Assembly (NCBI RefSeq): GCF_030687715.1
Contig: NZ_CP117445.1
Coordinates: 3,089,501 to 3,153,500 of the forward strand
DNA: 64,000 bases
From: Pseudomonas sp. FP2196
GTDB lineage: Bacteria; Pseudomonadota; Gammaproteobacteria; Pseudomonadales; Pseudomonadaceae
Direction of reading: 5' to 3'
Positions 8,776 through 17,911 of the stretch are shown piece after piece (within the stretch, counting starts at the first letter, position 1; each line of letters begins with the position of its first letter). Position numbers and translations under genes: made by a program. The notes below the pieces were generated by a model. That model was given only the letters and a program-made list of their open reading frames with translations, searched no databases and was not told the origin of the DNA.

Positions 8776-9753
8776 TTACACCTGATAATACTGGCGATAC
8801 CAACTCACAAATTGCGCCACACCGGCTTCAACCTCCACCTGCGGAGCAAACCCGATCCAATCGACCAGCGCCGAAACATCGGCCCAGGTATTGATGACAT
8901 CGCCCGCTTGCATCGGCATAAAGTTGCGCTGAGCCTTTCTGCCCAATGCCGTCTCCAGGCAGTCGACAAAATCCAGCAGCGCTACCGGGCTGCCGCGCCC
9001 TATGTTGAAGATCCGGTTGACGCCTTCGCCCTCCTTCTCCGCTACCGGCGGTTTCGGACACAGTCGCACGATGCTTTCAACAATGTCATCGACGTAGGTA
9101 AAGTCCCGCGCCATCTGACCATGGTTGTAAATATCGATCGGACGGCCCTGCAGGATCGCTTCGGTGAACTTGAATAGCGCCATGTCCGGTCGGCCCCATG
9201 GCCCGTAAACGGTAAAAAAACGCAGCCCGCTGGCCTTCAAGCCGTAGAGGTGGCAGTAACTGTGGGCAAGCAATTCATTGGCGCGTTTGGTGGCGGCGTA
9301 CAGGGAAACCGGCTGCTCGACCGCGTCGTCGACACTGTATGGCTGCTTGCTGTTGGCACCGTACACCGAACTGCTCGACGCGTAGATCAGATGCGCAGGC
9401 TGATAATGTCGACAGGCTTCCAGCACATTCAAAAATCCCACCAGATTCGATTGCGCGTAGGCATCCGGGTTATCCAGTGAGTAGCGAACCCCCGCCTGGG
9501 CGGCCAGGTGGACGACCTCGGTGAAACCGTGCTCATCGAACAGCGCCATCAAGGCCGGCTTATCGACAATATCCATCGTGTGGAAACGGAAACCTTGCAG
9601 CTTGCTCAACTGTTTGAGGCGCGCCTGTTTGAGCGTCACGCTGTAATAATCGTTGAGGTTGTCGATGCCGATTACTGTGTGGCCGTCCAGAGTCAATTGT
9701 TTGACCGTGTGATATCCAATAAAGCCCGCAGCACCTGTCACAAGAACGGTCAT
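8776..9753 (-). CDS. NAD-dependent epimerase, probable UDP-glucuronate 4-epimerase
   Basis: A 325-residue extended SDR. It opens with TVLVTGAAGFIGYHTVKQL (NAD-binding glycine motif) and IDNLNDYYSVTLKQARL, followed by HLAAQAGVRYSL.NP and the SLYAATKRANE catalytic Tyr-Lys. These signatures are typical of bacterial UDP-glucuronate 4-epimerases, which make UDP-galacturonate. The ATG at 9753 has GGAGCAGGG upstream; an in-frame TTG six codons earlier is less likely. It is divergent from the exopolysaccharide operon that carries a UDP-glucose dehydrogenase, whose product would be its substrate. This suggests a uronic acid in the polymer. Confidence 0.85.
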   Translation of the reverse strand: MTVLVTGAAGFIGYHTVKQLTLDGHTVIGIDNLNDYYSVTLKQARLKQLSKLQGFRFHTMDIVDKPALMALFDEHGFTEVVHLAAQAGVRYSLDNPDAYAQSNLVGFLNVLEACRHYQPAHLIYASSSSVYGANSKQPYSVDDAVEQPVSLYAATKRANELLAHSYCHLYGLKASGLRFFTVYGPWGRPDMALFKFTEAILQGRPIDIYNHGQMARDFTYVDDIVESIVRLCPKPPVAEKEGEGVNRIFNIGRGSPVALLDFVDCLETALGRKAQRNFMPMQAGDVINTWADVSALVDWIGFAPQVEVEAGVAQFVSWYRQYYQV

Positions 9754-9995
9754 AGTCCCTGCTCCAATCAACTCAAAAGGTGATTACTTATAGCGTTGAT
9801 CGGGAAACGCAGTCCAGAATTTATAATAATCCCCAACTATGGGGATTCGCCTGTTGATCTTGCCTATTAGCCTTTTACCTGAAAGACGAAAAAATTCCGA
9901 GCCGTCCGTCAGAAATAAATACTCAATAAAAACAACACGATGCAATGGGTCAAATTCACTAATGGATCAATGGCGTGTTTTTTGACAAGGAACGT

Positions 9996-10024
9996 TTGAC
10001 AGACCGTGAAGACTGGCCGATAAC
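9996..10024 (+). promoter_or_regulatory. Candidate sigma-70 promoter for the exopolysaccharide operon
   Basis: A perfect -35 box TTGACA (9996-10001), a 17-base spacer and GATAAC as a -10 box (four of six consensus bases). Transcription would begin near 10031, placing the ops-like element about 100 nt into the leader, the usual situation for RfaH-controlled operons. Confidence 0.5.
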
Positions 10025-10130
10025 TACCAAGGTCTCGTTGAACAAGGCGCGAGCGCTAATTTACTCGACAGCTGACATTTTAGAGACCACTACTTAGCTA
10101 CCTATCATAAACACTGCTTTATGCAGACCG

Positions 10131-10142
10131 TGCGGTAGCTTT
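10131..10142 (+). promoter_or_regulatory. ops-like element (RfaH recruitment site)
   Basis: TGCGGTAGCTTT contains the exact GCGGTAGC core of the ops element, which pauses RNA polymerase and loads RfaH in enterobacteria. It lies in the leader of an operon whose first gene encodes an RfaH homologue, about 220 nt before that start codon. The match is read directly; the function is inferred from the gene context. Confidence 0.6.
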
Positions 10143-10360
10143 GCCTCTCGAAAAGTTAGACAGCAAATCGTCCCTAGTGCGCTGCACTATATAGCGTCAC
10201 GCCCTGGCGTTATGCACCCTAATGAAACCTTATGTGATTCATTATTGAAACACCCTTGCGTTACATCATAATAAAAACACACTTCTGCCAACGGTCTCTT
10301 CTTAGCCCTCTATAGAGCTACTGCCTGCATAAACTTTCGATCATTACAGAGTTTACCAGC

Positions 10361-10894
10361 ATGCCAGCGACCAGCTCAGATCGACCTAATTGGTACTTAT
10401 TGCAATGCAAACCACGTCAGGATGAACGTGCCCACCTCAACCTCCTCCAACAGAATTATGTGGTCTACCACCCCCAGCTAGTCAGTGAGCGCGTCATTCG
10501 CGGGAAACGACAGCGGGTGTTGGAATCACTCTTCCCCGGATATTTGTTTATCCAACTCAGTAGCAACGACAATTGGGCGCCCTTGCGTTCTACTCGCGGT
10601 GTCAGTCGCATTGTCGAATTCAATCATGGTCCAGCGACGGTGGCAGAGCACGTCATCGAGCATTTGCGTGGGCGCTGCCTTGAATCGGAGTCCGGCGCGG
10701 ATGAAGCGCTCAAACCCGGCGAGCATTTGCAGATCATCAGCGGCCCACTGTCGCCACTGGAAGGCGTATTCGTTGCTGCGCACGGTACCGACCGGGTGAT
10801 GATCCTTCTGCAGTTTCTCAACCGGGAACAATCTGTCTGCTTGCCACTGAGCGTTCTTGAACGTCAACAACCCAGCTATCAAAACTATAACTAG
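10361..10894 (+). CDS. rfaH: RfaH-type transcription antiterminator (NusG family)
   Basis: A 177-residue specialised NusG paralogue. The N-terminal NGN domain has WYLLQCKPRQDERAHLNL, then VIRGKR, then LFPGYLFI and STRGVSRIVEF, patterns shared with Escherichia coli RfaH. The C-terminal part (about 120-170) is the KOW region (GEHLQIISGPLSPLEGVF). RfaH proteins bind polymerase paused at ops and stop Rho from ending long surface-polysaccharide transcripts. Being first in an 18-kb operon with an ops-like site in its own leader, it probably acts on its own operon in cis and may feed back positively. No strong ribosome site was noted. Confidence 0.88.
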   Translation: MPATSSDRPNWYLLQCKPRQDERAHLNLLQQNYVVYHPQLVSERVIRGKRQRVLESLFPGYLFIQLSSNDNWAPLRSTRGVSRIVEFNHGPATVAEHVIEHLRGRCLESESGADEALKPGEHLQIISGPLSPLEGVFVAAHGTDRVMILLQFLNREQSVCLPLSVLERQQPSYQNYN

Positions 10895-10933
10895 CTGCCT
10901 GCTTTTATATGCCTTTTCCTCAGGAGCTATAAC

Positions 10934-12094
10934 ATGGCCTTGATGTCACGTTGCCCTGTTGCACTGATGACGACCTGTCTTTATTCCGGAATGGTCTGGA
11001 GTATTGAACCGCAAGCGATAAATGTTTACGGATTCGATTTCACTCCGACTTTTTTGTTTTCAGAAAGTTATGACGACAACTTTCGCGAAGTGGAAAACAA
11101 TACGCAGTCTTCCATGATTACCAAGTTGGCGCCCTCCTTCGAACTCAAAGCCGAAGATCGCAACAGCGCCACTCGGCTGATCTGGCAGCCCACTCGCTAC
11201 ATCTATCACGATGAGTCGGATGCCTCGAACACGGCTCAACGTGTGCGTGCGGACAGCGTCATGGAGTTCACCGACCGGCATCGGCTGAAACTCGAAGCCG
11301 AATATCGGAAGTGGGAGCGCACGGAATCGACGGCGGTCGAAGGCATCAACGACAAGCTCAACAACAAAAAGGTCGGTGGCCTCTACACCTTTGGCGCGAA
11401 GAGCGCTGACAATCAACTCGAGTTCGGCGCCAATTACGCCGAACTGCGTTACGACAATGCCGATGGCATCAACGACGACAAAGAACGTAATACCACCGCA
11501 CTCACCAGCACCTGGTACCACCGCATCGGCAGTAACACTCGTGGCCTGCTGGAATATGACCACACCAACTTTGATTACCAGCAAGCCAACAGTCCGCGCA
11601 GCAGTAAATCAGATGCCGTACTGGCCGGTGCCGTATGGGATTTCACGGCACGCACCACGGGCAAAGTCCGCCTGGGTTATGAGCGCAAGAACTTCGACAG
11701 CGACGAATCCAATGACCTCAACAACCCCACCTGGCAAGTGGATTTGCAATGGAAGCCGCGAACTTACTCGACGTTTACCTTTGTTGCTCGACAGGCTCTC
11801 GCCGAAGGTGACGACGGCGCTGAAGCCGTGAAGTCGACGTTCACCCAAGTGGGTTGGCGTCATGGCTGGACGGAACGCATCACCACGGTGGCACAAGCCG
11901 GGGTCGGGCGTTATGTCTACGAAGGTCAAGACCGAACCGACAATCTTCAGGACTACAACCTGGCGGTGGTGTACGCGATGCGCCGATGGCTGGAAATCGA
12001 ACTCGGTTATCGCTTCCGCGACAACGATTCTGATGCCGACAATGAAAGCTTCAGCCGCAACGTGTTTCAGATCAGCTTCAACGTCAGCCTTTAA
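10934..12094 (+). CDS. Outer-membrane beta-barrel protein of the exopolysaccharide system
   Basis: A 386-residue protein with an N-terminal signal peptide and a body of alternating beta strands ending in VFQISFNVSL, with the terminal aromatic and hydrophobic pattern of outer-membrane barrels. Strand pairs such as LIWQPTRYIYHDES and VDLQWKPRTYSTFTFVARQ recur through the chain. It resembles the barrel proteins often placed beside short Wza-type export proteins. AGGAGCTATAAC precedes the ATG. Since the next gene encodes an export protein too short to span the outer membrane, this barrel is a good candidate for the outer-membrane exit pore. Confidence 0.75.
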   Translation: MALMSRCPVALMTTCLYSGMVWSIEPQAINVYGFDFTPTFLFSESYDDNFREVENNTQSSMITKLAPSFELKAEDRNSATRLIWQPTRYIYHDESDASNTAQRVRADSVMEFTDRHRLKLEAEYRKWERTESTAVEGINDKLNNKKVGGLYTFGAKSADNQLEFGANYAELRYDNADGINDDKERNTTALTSTWYHRIGSNTRGLLEYDHTNFDYQQANSPRSSKSDAVLAGAVWDFTARTTGKVRLGYERKNFDSDESNDLNNPTWQVDLQWKPRTYSTFTFVARQALAEGDDGAEAVKSTFTQVGWRHGWTERITTVAQAGVGRYVYEGQDRTDNLQDYNLAVVYAMRRWLEIELGYRFRDNDSDADNESFSRNVFQISFNVSL

Positions 12095-12106
12095 GAGGGT
12101 CTCGAC

Positions 12107-12640
12107 ATGAACACACACACCTTTGTCTTGTTGTTCGCGCTGGTTTTTTTCCCTTCTGCGTATGCAGCAGACCCCAGCACTCAATACAAACTGGCTGCTG
12201 GTGATGTCTTGCGCATCATCGTGTTCGGTGAACCGGAGTTGAGTCTGAAAAAGATCCGTCTCAGCGACGCCGGCACCTTTTCCTACCCTTTTCTGGGCGA
12301 GATTTCCGCCAAAGGACTCACCCCCGGCCAGGTCGAAAAAATCATTGTGGACGGGCTTAAGCAGGGTTACCTGATCGACCCGAAAGTCAGTCTGAGCCAG
12401 ATCGAATACCGTTCGTTCTACATCAATGGCGAAGTGAAAAAACCCGGCAGCTATCCATTCGTGCCCGGCCTGACGCTAGAGAAAGCCATCGCATTGGGCG
12501 GTGGCTTGACCGAGCGGGCGTCAATCAAACGCGTGACCATCTTGCGCGGTGACGGTGGTTCGACCCTCACCGATGACGTTACGCGAAACACCACGATTGC
12601 CCCCGGCGACACCATTTCCATTGCACAAGGCTTTTTCTAA
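12107..12640 (+). CDS. Polysaccharide export protein (OPX/Wza family, short form)
   Basis: A 177-residue periplasmic protein with a signal peptide ending AYA before ADPS and no lipobox cysteine. Residues 25-100 are the polysaccharide export domain (YKLAAGDVLRIIVFGEPELS...LGEI...G.T). Residues 105-177 are one SLBB domain (FYINGEVKKPGSYPFVPGLTLEKAIALGGG). Full Wza is about 380 residues and ends in a helix that crosses the outer membrane; that part is missing. It would bridge the autokinase (next gene) and the outer-membrane barrel (previous gene). Confidence 0.88.
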   Translation: MNTHTFVLLFALVFFPSAYAADPSTQYKLAAGDVLRIIVFGEPELSLKKIRLSDAGTFSYPFLGEISAKGLTPGQVEKIIVDGLKQGYLIDPKVSLSQIEYRSFYINGEVKKPGSYPFVPGLTLEKAIALGGGLTERASIKRVTILRGDGGSTLTDDVTRNTTIAPGDTISIAQGFF

Positions 12641-12642
12641 TC

Positions 12643-14952
12643 ATGGACAACAGCCCTAGCACCTACGTCGAACGTCCTCTTCAAGCGCATCTGCATCAGC
12701 AGTACAGCGAAGACAAGGACACCATTGATCTTTTAAAGCTCTGGAGGGTGATCTGGCGTGCCAAATGGAGCATCGGATGGCTGGTTCTGGTGAGCGGTCT
12801 GCTGGCGGCCGTGGTGGTCTCGACCATCACCCCGCAATACATCGGCAGCACGACGTTGTTGTTCAACGATAAGACGCCTCCGCTGATGTCCTTCCAGCAA
12901 GTCAAGGATTCAGGCGGAAACGCCACGGACTACTTGCAGACCCAGCAAGCGCTCCTGCAATCGCGCGATCTTGCCGAACGCGCAGTGAAAAAGCTCGGCC
13001 TGACGACCCATCCGGTGACCGACCCGCGCCAACAACCGAAGCCCTGGTTCACACCGCGTCAGTGGCTGACCAATCTTGACCTCGAGCAGTGGGTCCCGGG
13101 GCTGGGCATGTTGATGCCGCTCAAAGATGTGCTCACCGAAGAAGACGTCTTCAATCAGGTCACGCAGAACCTCATGCTGCACACCAGCGTCAAGTTCGTC
13201 GGCAAGAGCCAATTGCTCGAAATCGAGGTCGAGCTGCCCGACCCTGGCCTGGCGGCAGCGGCAGCCAATGCGCTGGCCCAAGGCTTTACCGACAGCCAGC
13301 TCGACACCAGCGAGAAGTCGTCGCAAACCACCACGGCGTGGATGAACACAAGGCTGGTCAAGCTGCGTGACAACTTGCGTGCGGCCGAGAAAAAGCTTCA
13401 GGGCTACCGCGAAGAGCAAGGCCTGGTCGATGTTGGTGGGGTTGCCACTATCAGCGCCAACGAACTGGAAATGACCGGTAATCGCATGGTTGACGCCCGT
13501 CGCAACCGCGCTGAAGCCGAGAGCGAGTACCGCCAGGCGAAGTCTCTGAGCAACGGCGATCTGAGTCGGCTCTCCAGCGTGCCTGCCGTCTTGAGCAACC
13601 CTTTGGTGCAAAAATTCCAGGCGGACCGGGCCTTGGCCCAGGCCAAGGTTGATGAACTGGCGGGACGCTATGGTCCAAAACACCCGAGCCTGGTGTCTGC
13701 GCAGTCCGAATTGCGCACCGCCACCACCAGCCTGCAATTGCAAGTCCAGCAAGTGGTCGCCGGTATTGAACGGCAATACCAGCTCGCGACGGCCAGTGAA
13801 GCCTCGCTGCGCCAATCCTTCAACAGCAATAAGGCGCAAATCCAGGACATCGCCCGAAAAGAGTTCCAGCTGCGCGAGTTCCAGCGTGAAGTCGACAGCT
13901 CCCGCGCGCTCTATGAAACGTTCGTCACCCGTTTGAAAGAGACCACGGCCACCGCCGACATGGACTCGACCAAAGTGCGCATCGTCGACCCGGCGATTGT
14001 TCCAGTCGAGGCGAGCAAACCCCGTAAAACCCTGATTGTCGGGATCGTCGGGTTGATCGCTGCGGTGATCGGCGTGGCGTTGGCGCTGCTCTTCGAGAGC
14101 CTGAGCAATACCTTCAAAACCGACGAGTCGATCGAAAGCGCGCTCAACATTCCACTGCTCAGCGTCGTGCCGTTGGTGATGAAGAAAACCCGCCGGCAAC
14201 TGGCGCGCTTGTTCGAAGACAACGACAACCCGCGTTTTTCCGAGACCATACGCAATCTGCGCACCTGGCTGATGTTGCAAAGCAGCGAAATGCCCTCGCA
14301 GGTGGTACTGGTGACGTCGACCGTTGCCGGTGAAGGTAAAAGTACCATTGCCAACAATCTGGCCAGCTCACTGAGTTCGCTGGAGCGGGTGCTGCTGATC
14401 GATGCTGACATGCGTCAGCCAACCCTGGCGCTGAACTTCGACTTCCCCCCGGACAGTCCGGGACTGGCGAACGTCATTGCAGGCACCGCCAGGCTCGAAG
14501 ACTGCATCGTTTCGGTGGGCAATCTGGACATGCTGCCGGCCGGGAAGGTCCTGCCACCTTCGCTGGATATGTTCGCCGCGCCGCGCCTGCCTTCCCCTGC
14601 TTCTTCGCCTAACGCGTTACAGCCGCCGCCGCAGGATTTGCTCAGCTCGCCGCGCATGGCGCGCATGCTTGAGGTACTCAGATCGCGTTACCGCCACATC
14701 ATTATCGACTCACCCCCTGCGGAGATGATCAGCGACGCGTTGTTGCTGGCCAAGCACTCGGATGCGGTGATCTATGTAGTCAAGGCCGACAGCACGCCCA
14801 TCAGCCAAGTGCAAAGGGGCCTTGCCATGTTGCAACAGAGCCATGTGCCGGTATTTGGCACCGTGCTCAATCAGGTGGACCTGCGCAAGGCGCGCAAGTA
14901 CGGCTACCACCACTCTCGGGCGTTCTATAACTACGATTTCGCGCCCAGGTAA
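12643..14952 (+). CDS. Polysaccharide co-polymerase / tyrosine autokinase (Wzc-type)
   Basis: A 769-residue inner-membrane protein. It has a Wzz-type N-terminus with a membrane helix (about 42-65), a long coiled coil (about 240-440), a GNVR segment before a second membrane helix (about 460-482), and a BY-kinase domain. The kinase carries Walker A (VAGEGKST, near 560), Walker A' (VLLIDADMRQP) and a Walker B-like IIIDSPPA. The C-terminus has a tyrosine cluster (KYGYHHSRAFYNYDF) for autophosphorylation. Such proteins set chain length and drive export through the OPX protein. It begins two bases after the export gene stops. Confidence 0.92.
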   Translation: MDNSPSTYVERPLQAHLHQQYSEDKDTIDLLKLWRVIWRAKWSIGWLVLVSGLLAAVVVSTITPQYIGSTTLLFNDKTPPLMSFQQVKDSGGNATDYLQTQQALLQSRDLAERAVKKLGLTTHPVTDPRQQPKPWFTPRQWLTNLDLEQWVPGLGMLMPLKDVLTEEDVFNQVTQNLMLHTSVKFVGKSQLLEIEVELPDPGLAAAAANALAQGFTDSQLDTSEKSSQTTTAWMNTRLVKLRDNLRAAEKKLQGYREEQGLVDVGGVATISANELEMTGNRMVDARRNRAEAESEYRQAKSLSNGDLSRLSSVPAVLSNPLVQKFQADRALAQAKVDELAGRYGPKHPSLVSAQSELRTATTSLQLQVQQVVAGIERQYQLATASEASLRQSFNSNKAQIQDIARKEFQLREFQREVDSSRALYETFVTRLKETTATADMDSTKVRIVDPAIVPVEASKPRKTLIVGIVGLIAAVIGVALALLFESLSNTFKTDESIESALNIPLLSVVPLVMKKTRRQLARLFEDNDNPRFSETIRNLRTWLMLQSSEMPSQVVLVTSTVAGEGKSTIANNLASSLSSLERVLLIDADMRQPTLALNFDFPPDSPGLANVIAGTARLEDCIVSVGNLDMLPAGKVLPPSLDMFAAPRLPSPASSPNALQPPPQDLLSSPRMARMLEVLRSRYRHIIIDSPPAEMISDALLLAKHSDAVIYVVKADSTPISQVQRGLAMLQQSHVPVFGTVLNQVDLRKARKYGYHHSRAFYNYDFAPR

Positions 14953-15097
14953 CGTCGGGCGAACAAGCCTGCCGTTGCACCCCGTTCTGCCATCCCGCAA
15001 CCGCTTCACCTCTGCCGAACTACGGAACAGCCTTCAGCAGACACCTCGTGTCTGCCTGATTAGCGCTGATGGATGACTGTTGCCTGAGGTTAAGCCG

Positions 15098-16489
15098 ATG
15101 ACACCGCTCTATACCGCTCATATGACGCAACGCCGAGGTCTTACGTTCTGGGGCCAGTGGCTGTGTGCGCTGTCGCTGGTAACTTCGCTGCTGATGCTGC
15201 TCGTGTATTGGCGCGTCGGCAGTCTGACCAGCGAATACCGCATCCTGATCATTCTGACGGTGCTCGGTTCAGTGCCGATTTATAGCGTGATGAGGGTTTA
15301 CCACAAACGCCATGGTCTGGTGGTCGGCCTCGGCAGATTGCTCGCCGGCTGGTTGATCCTGCTGGCCGTGCTCGCGGCGATTGCCTTCATCACCCAGACC
15401 AGTGCGACGTTTTCGCGCCAGGTGATCATTGTCTGGGCGGTGCTGGGTTTCGTAGTGCAGGCCGCGAGTTTTCTGCCCCTTCATTACTTGGCCCGACTGC
15501 ACTCGCGCAAGGTCTGTAACGAGCGTCGTTCGGTGATCATCGGCACGTGCCCGACGGCCCATGAGTTGGCGAAAAAACTCTCCAGACCGAATCGCGCGCT
15601 GGTACTGGGTTTCATCGCCGCCGCCGATAACAGCGGACCGGCCCCGAGCATTCTGCCGCTGCTCGGTCACGTTGACGCGATCCGCGAAATCATCACGCGC
15701 CTGGAAGTGCGCCGCGTCTACGTCGTGCTGACCATGGCGCATGCCGCCACCATCGAAGCGCTCTACATCGACCTGCTGGACATGAATGTCGACGTGGTGT
15801 GGATCCCGGATTTTGGCAGCATGGTGTTGCTCAACCATTCGATCTCGGAAATCGAGCGGATGCCGGCCATTTACCTCAATGAAAGCCTGATCAGCTCGCA
15901 TCCGGCCAGCCTGTTTTGCAAAGACCTGTTCGAACGCAGCCTGGCAACCGTGGCGATTATCCTCCTCAGCCCATTGCTGTTGGTGGTGGCGGCAGCGGTC
16001 AAGCTGACCTCCGCAGGCCCTGTGCTGTTCAAGCAGAACCGCCACGGTTGCAACGGTGAAGTGATCAAGGTCTGGAAGTTTCGGTCGATGCGCGTCCACG
16101 ACGACCACGAGGTGCGCCAAGCCACCCGTGACGATGATCGCATCACCCCGATCGGACGCTTGCTGCGCCGCAGCTCCATCGACGAATTGCCCCAACTGTT
16201 CAATGTTCTGTCCGGGCAGATGGCCCTGGTCGGCCCGCGACCGCATGCCGTCACCCACAACATTTATTACACCGGCAAAGTCCGCGCCTACATGGCCCGC
16301 CATCGCCTCAAGCCGGGCATCACCGGGTTGGCCCAGATCACCGGGCATCGCGGCGAAACCGAGACGGTGGAAAAGATGCAGCTGCGCGTCGCCCAAGACC
16401 TCAACTACATCAACCAATGGTCGCTGTGGCTCGACATAAAAATCCTCATCAAGACGCCCTTCACGCTGTTCTCGAAAAACATCTACTGA
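15098..16489 (+). CDS. Undecaprenyl-phosphate sugar phosphotransferase (initiating transferase)
   Basis: A 463-residue polyprenyl glycosylphosphotransferase of the WcaJ/WbaP type. Several N-terminal membrane helices (about 15-125) and a nucleotide-binding-like middle are followed by another membrane segment (about 285-305). The conserved C-terminal sugar-transferase domain has VWKFRSMR, R.RRSSIDELPQLFNVL and LVGPRPHAV. It would place the first sugar-1-phosphate, probably glucose or galactose, on the lipid carrier. The ATG at 15098 has GAGG eight bases upstream, favoured over an in-frame TTG at 15080. About 145 bases separate it from the kinase gene. Confidence 0.9.
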   Translation: MTPLYTAHMTQRRGLTFWGQWLCALSLVTSLLMLLVYWRVGSLTSEYRILIILTVLGSVPIYSVMRVYHKRHGLVVGLGRLLAGWLILLAVLAAIAFITQTSATFSRQVIIVWAVLGFVVQAASFLPLHYLARLHSRKVCNERRSVIIGTCPTAHELAKKLSRPNRALVLGFIAAADNSGPAPSILPLLGHVDAIREIITRLEVRRVYVVLTMAHAATIEALYIDLLDMNVDVVWIPDFGSMVLLNHSISEIERMPAIYLNESLISSHPASLFCKDLFERSLATVAIILLSPLLLVVAAAVKLTSAGPVLFKQNRHGCNGEVIKVWKFRSMRVHDDHEVRQATRDDDRITPIGRLLRRSSIDELPQLFNVLSGQMALVGPRPHAVTHNIYYTGKVRAYMARHRLKPGITGLAQITGHRGETETVEKMQLRVAQDLNYINQWSLWLDIKILIKTPFTLFSKNIY

Positions 16490-16557
16490 TCCTTGCCCCT
16501 CCTCTACAGCCCCCCTGCCCTGCGTTGACAACCGTCACGACGACCTGAGGTTTGACC

Positions 16558-17898
16558 ATGAATGTGAGCGTATTCGGTATTGGTTACGTGGGCCTTGTTC
16601 AAGGCGCCGCACTGGCCGAGGTTGGGCATAACGTGCTCTGCGTCGATGTCGACGCTGCCAGGGTCGAGGCGCTGAAGGAAGGCGCGTTGCCCATCTACGA
16701 GCCGGGTCTGAAAAACCTTGTGCGGGACAACTATCAAAGTGGCCGACTGCGCTTCGGTATTGATTTGGCCGAGGCCGTTCACCATGGCGATGTGCTGTTG
16801 ATTGCCGTCGGCACACCGCCAGACGAAGACGGTTCGGCAGACCTCAAATACGTGTTGAGCGTGGCGCAAACCATCGCGTTGAACATGGATCGGCACCACA
16901 TCATCGTCAACAAATCCACGGTGCCGGTCGGCACTGGGGACCTTGTGCGTGAGCGTGTCGAGCAGGTACTGGCCGACAACAATCGCAGCGACCTGACGTT
17001 CGACGTGGTCTCCAATCCGGAATTTCTCAAGGAAGGTTGCGCGGTCGAAGACTGCATGCGGCCCGACCGGATCATCATCGGCACCGACAGCCCGCGTGCC
17101 GAAGAGGTCATGCGCGAGTTGTATGAGCCGTTCAATCGCAGCCGCGAAAAAATCATTGTCATGGACGTTCGCAGCGCCGAACTGACCAAGTACGCCGCCA
17201 ACTGCATGCTGGCGACCAAGATCAGCTTCATGAACGAAATGGCCTGCCTCGCCGAAAAACTCGGTGCCGACATCGAGAATGTCCGCCACGGCATCGGCTC
17301 CGACCCACGCATCGGTTATCAATTTATCTACCCAGGCCTGGGCTACGGCGGCTCGTGCTTTCCCAAAGACGTGAAAGCGCTGATACATGCCGCCACCAGC
17401 GTCGACATTGACGCTCGGGTGCTCAAGGCCGTCGAGGCGCGCAACCAGGAACAGAAAACCAGCCTGTACAGCAAAGTGTTCAACCACTTCGACGGTCACC
17501 TTCGCGGCAAGACCTTTGCCCTCTGGGGGCTGAGTTTCAAACCCAACACCGACGACATGCGCGAAGCCCCCAGCCGCGTATTGATGGAAGCCTTGTGGCA
17601 GGCCGGCGCCAACGTTCAGGCATTTGATCCCAAGGCCATGGAAGAAGCCCAGCGCATTTATGGCTCGCGCGATGACCTGACCCTCGCGGGCACCAAGGAG
17701 GCGGCGCTGAAAAATGCCGACGCGTTGATCATCGTCACCGAGTGGCAATCGTTTCGGGCACCGGACTTCGACCTGCTCAGTCAGCGGCTCAAACAGCCGT
17801 TGATCTTCGACGGACGCAATCTGTTCGATCCACAGCGTTTGAGCAAACGCGGTTTCACCTACGTTTCCGTGGGGCGGCAGACCCCCTCAGTCATCTGA
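16558..17898 (+). CDS. ugd: UDP-glucose/GDP-mannose 6-dehydrogenase family, probable UDP-glucose dehydrogenase
   Basis: A 446-residue nucleotide-sugar dehydrogenase. It has the NAD-binding start [42 protein letters not shown], and the catalytic Cys in [16 protein letters not shown]. The C-terminal domain has the FK..TDD.R.AP pattern. These features fit both UDP-glucose and GDP-mannose dehydrogenases, and residues alone do not settle the choice. The neighbouring GalE and uronate epimerase favour UDP-glucose. GAGG stands seven bases before the ATG. Confidence 0.85.
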   Translation: MNVSVFGIGYVGLVQGAALAEVGHNVLCVDVDAARVEALKEGALPIYEPGLKNLVRDNYQSGRLRFGIDLAEAVHHGDVLLIAVGTPPDEDGSADLKYVLSVAQTIALNMDRHHIIVNKSTVPVGTGDLVRERVEQVLADNNRSDLTFDVVSNPEFLKEGCAVEDCMRPDRIIIGTDSPRAEEVMRELYEPFNRSREKIIVMDVRSAELTKYAANCMLATKISFMNEMACLAEKLGADIENVRHGIGSDPRIGYQFIYPGLGYGGSCFPKDVKALIHAATSVDIDARVLKAVEARNQEQKTSLYSKVFNHFDGHLRGKTFALWGLSFKPNTDDMREAPSRVLMEALWQAGANVQAFDPKAMEEAQRIYGSRDDLTLAGTKEAALKNADALIIVTEWQSFRAPDFDLLSQRLKQPLIFDGRNLFDPQRLSKRGFTYVSVGRQTPSVI

Positions 17899-17911
17899 AA
17901 GGAGCCGCGCC

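Larger units (their letters stand above)
9754..10360. other. AT-rich divergent intergenic region of the exopolysaccharide locus
   Basis: About 600 bases without a credible gene, markedly more AT-rich than the flanks. It separates the epimerase from the rfaH-like gene. It holds a good sigma-70-like promoter (9996-10024) for the rightward operon and an ops-like element (10131-10142). The predicted leader before the rfaH-like start is about 330 nt long. No convincing riboswitch fold was recognised by eye. Confidence 0.6.

Noticed and set aside
12910..14280. A 456-codon minus-strand frame opposite the tyrosine autokinase
   Set aside because: Composition is Arg/His/Gln-rich with no domain; the plus-strand frame has intact Walker motifs.
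15269..16531. A 420-codon minus-strand frame opposite the sugar phosphotransferase
   Set aside because: Shadow of a clear polyprenyl glycosylphosphotransferase.
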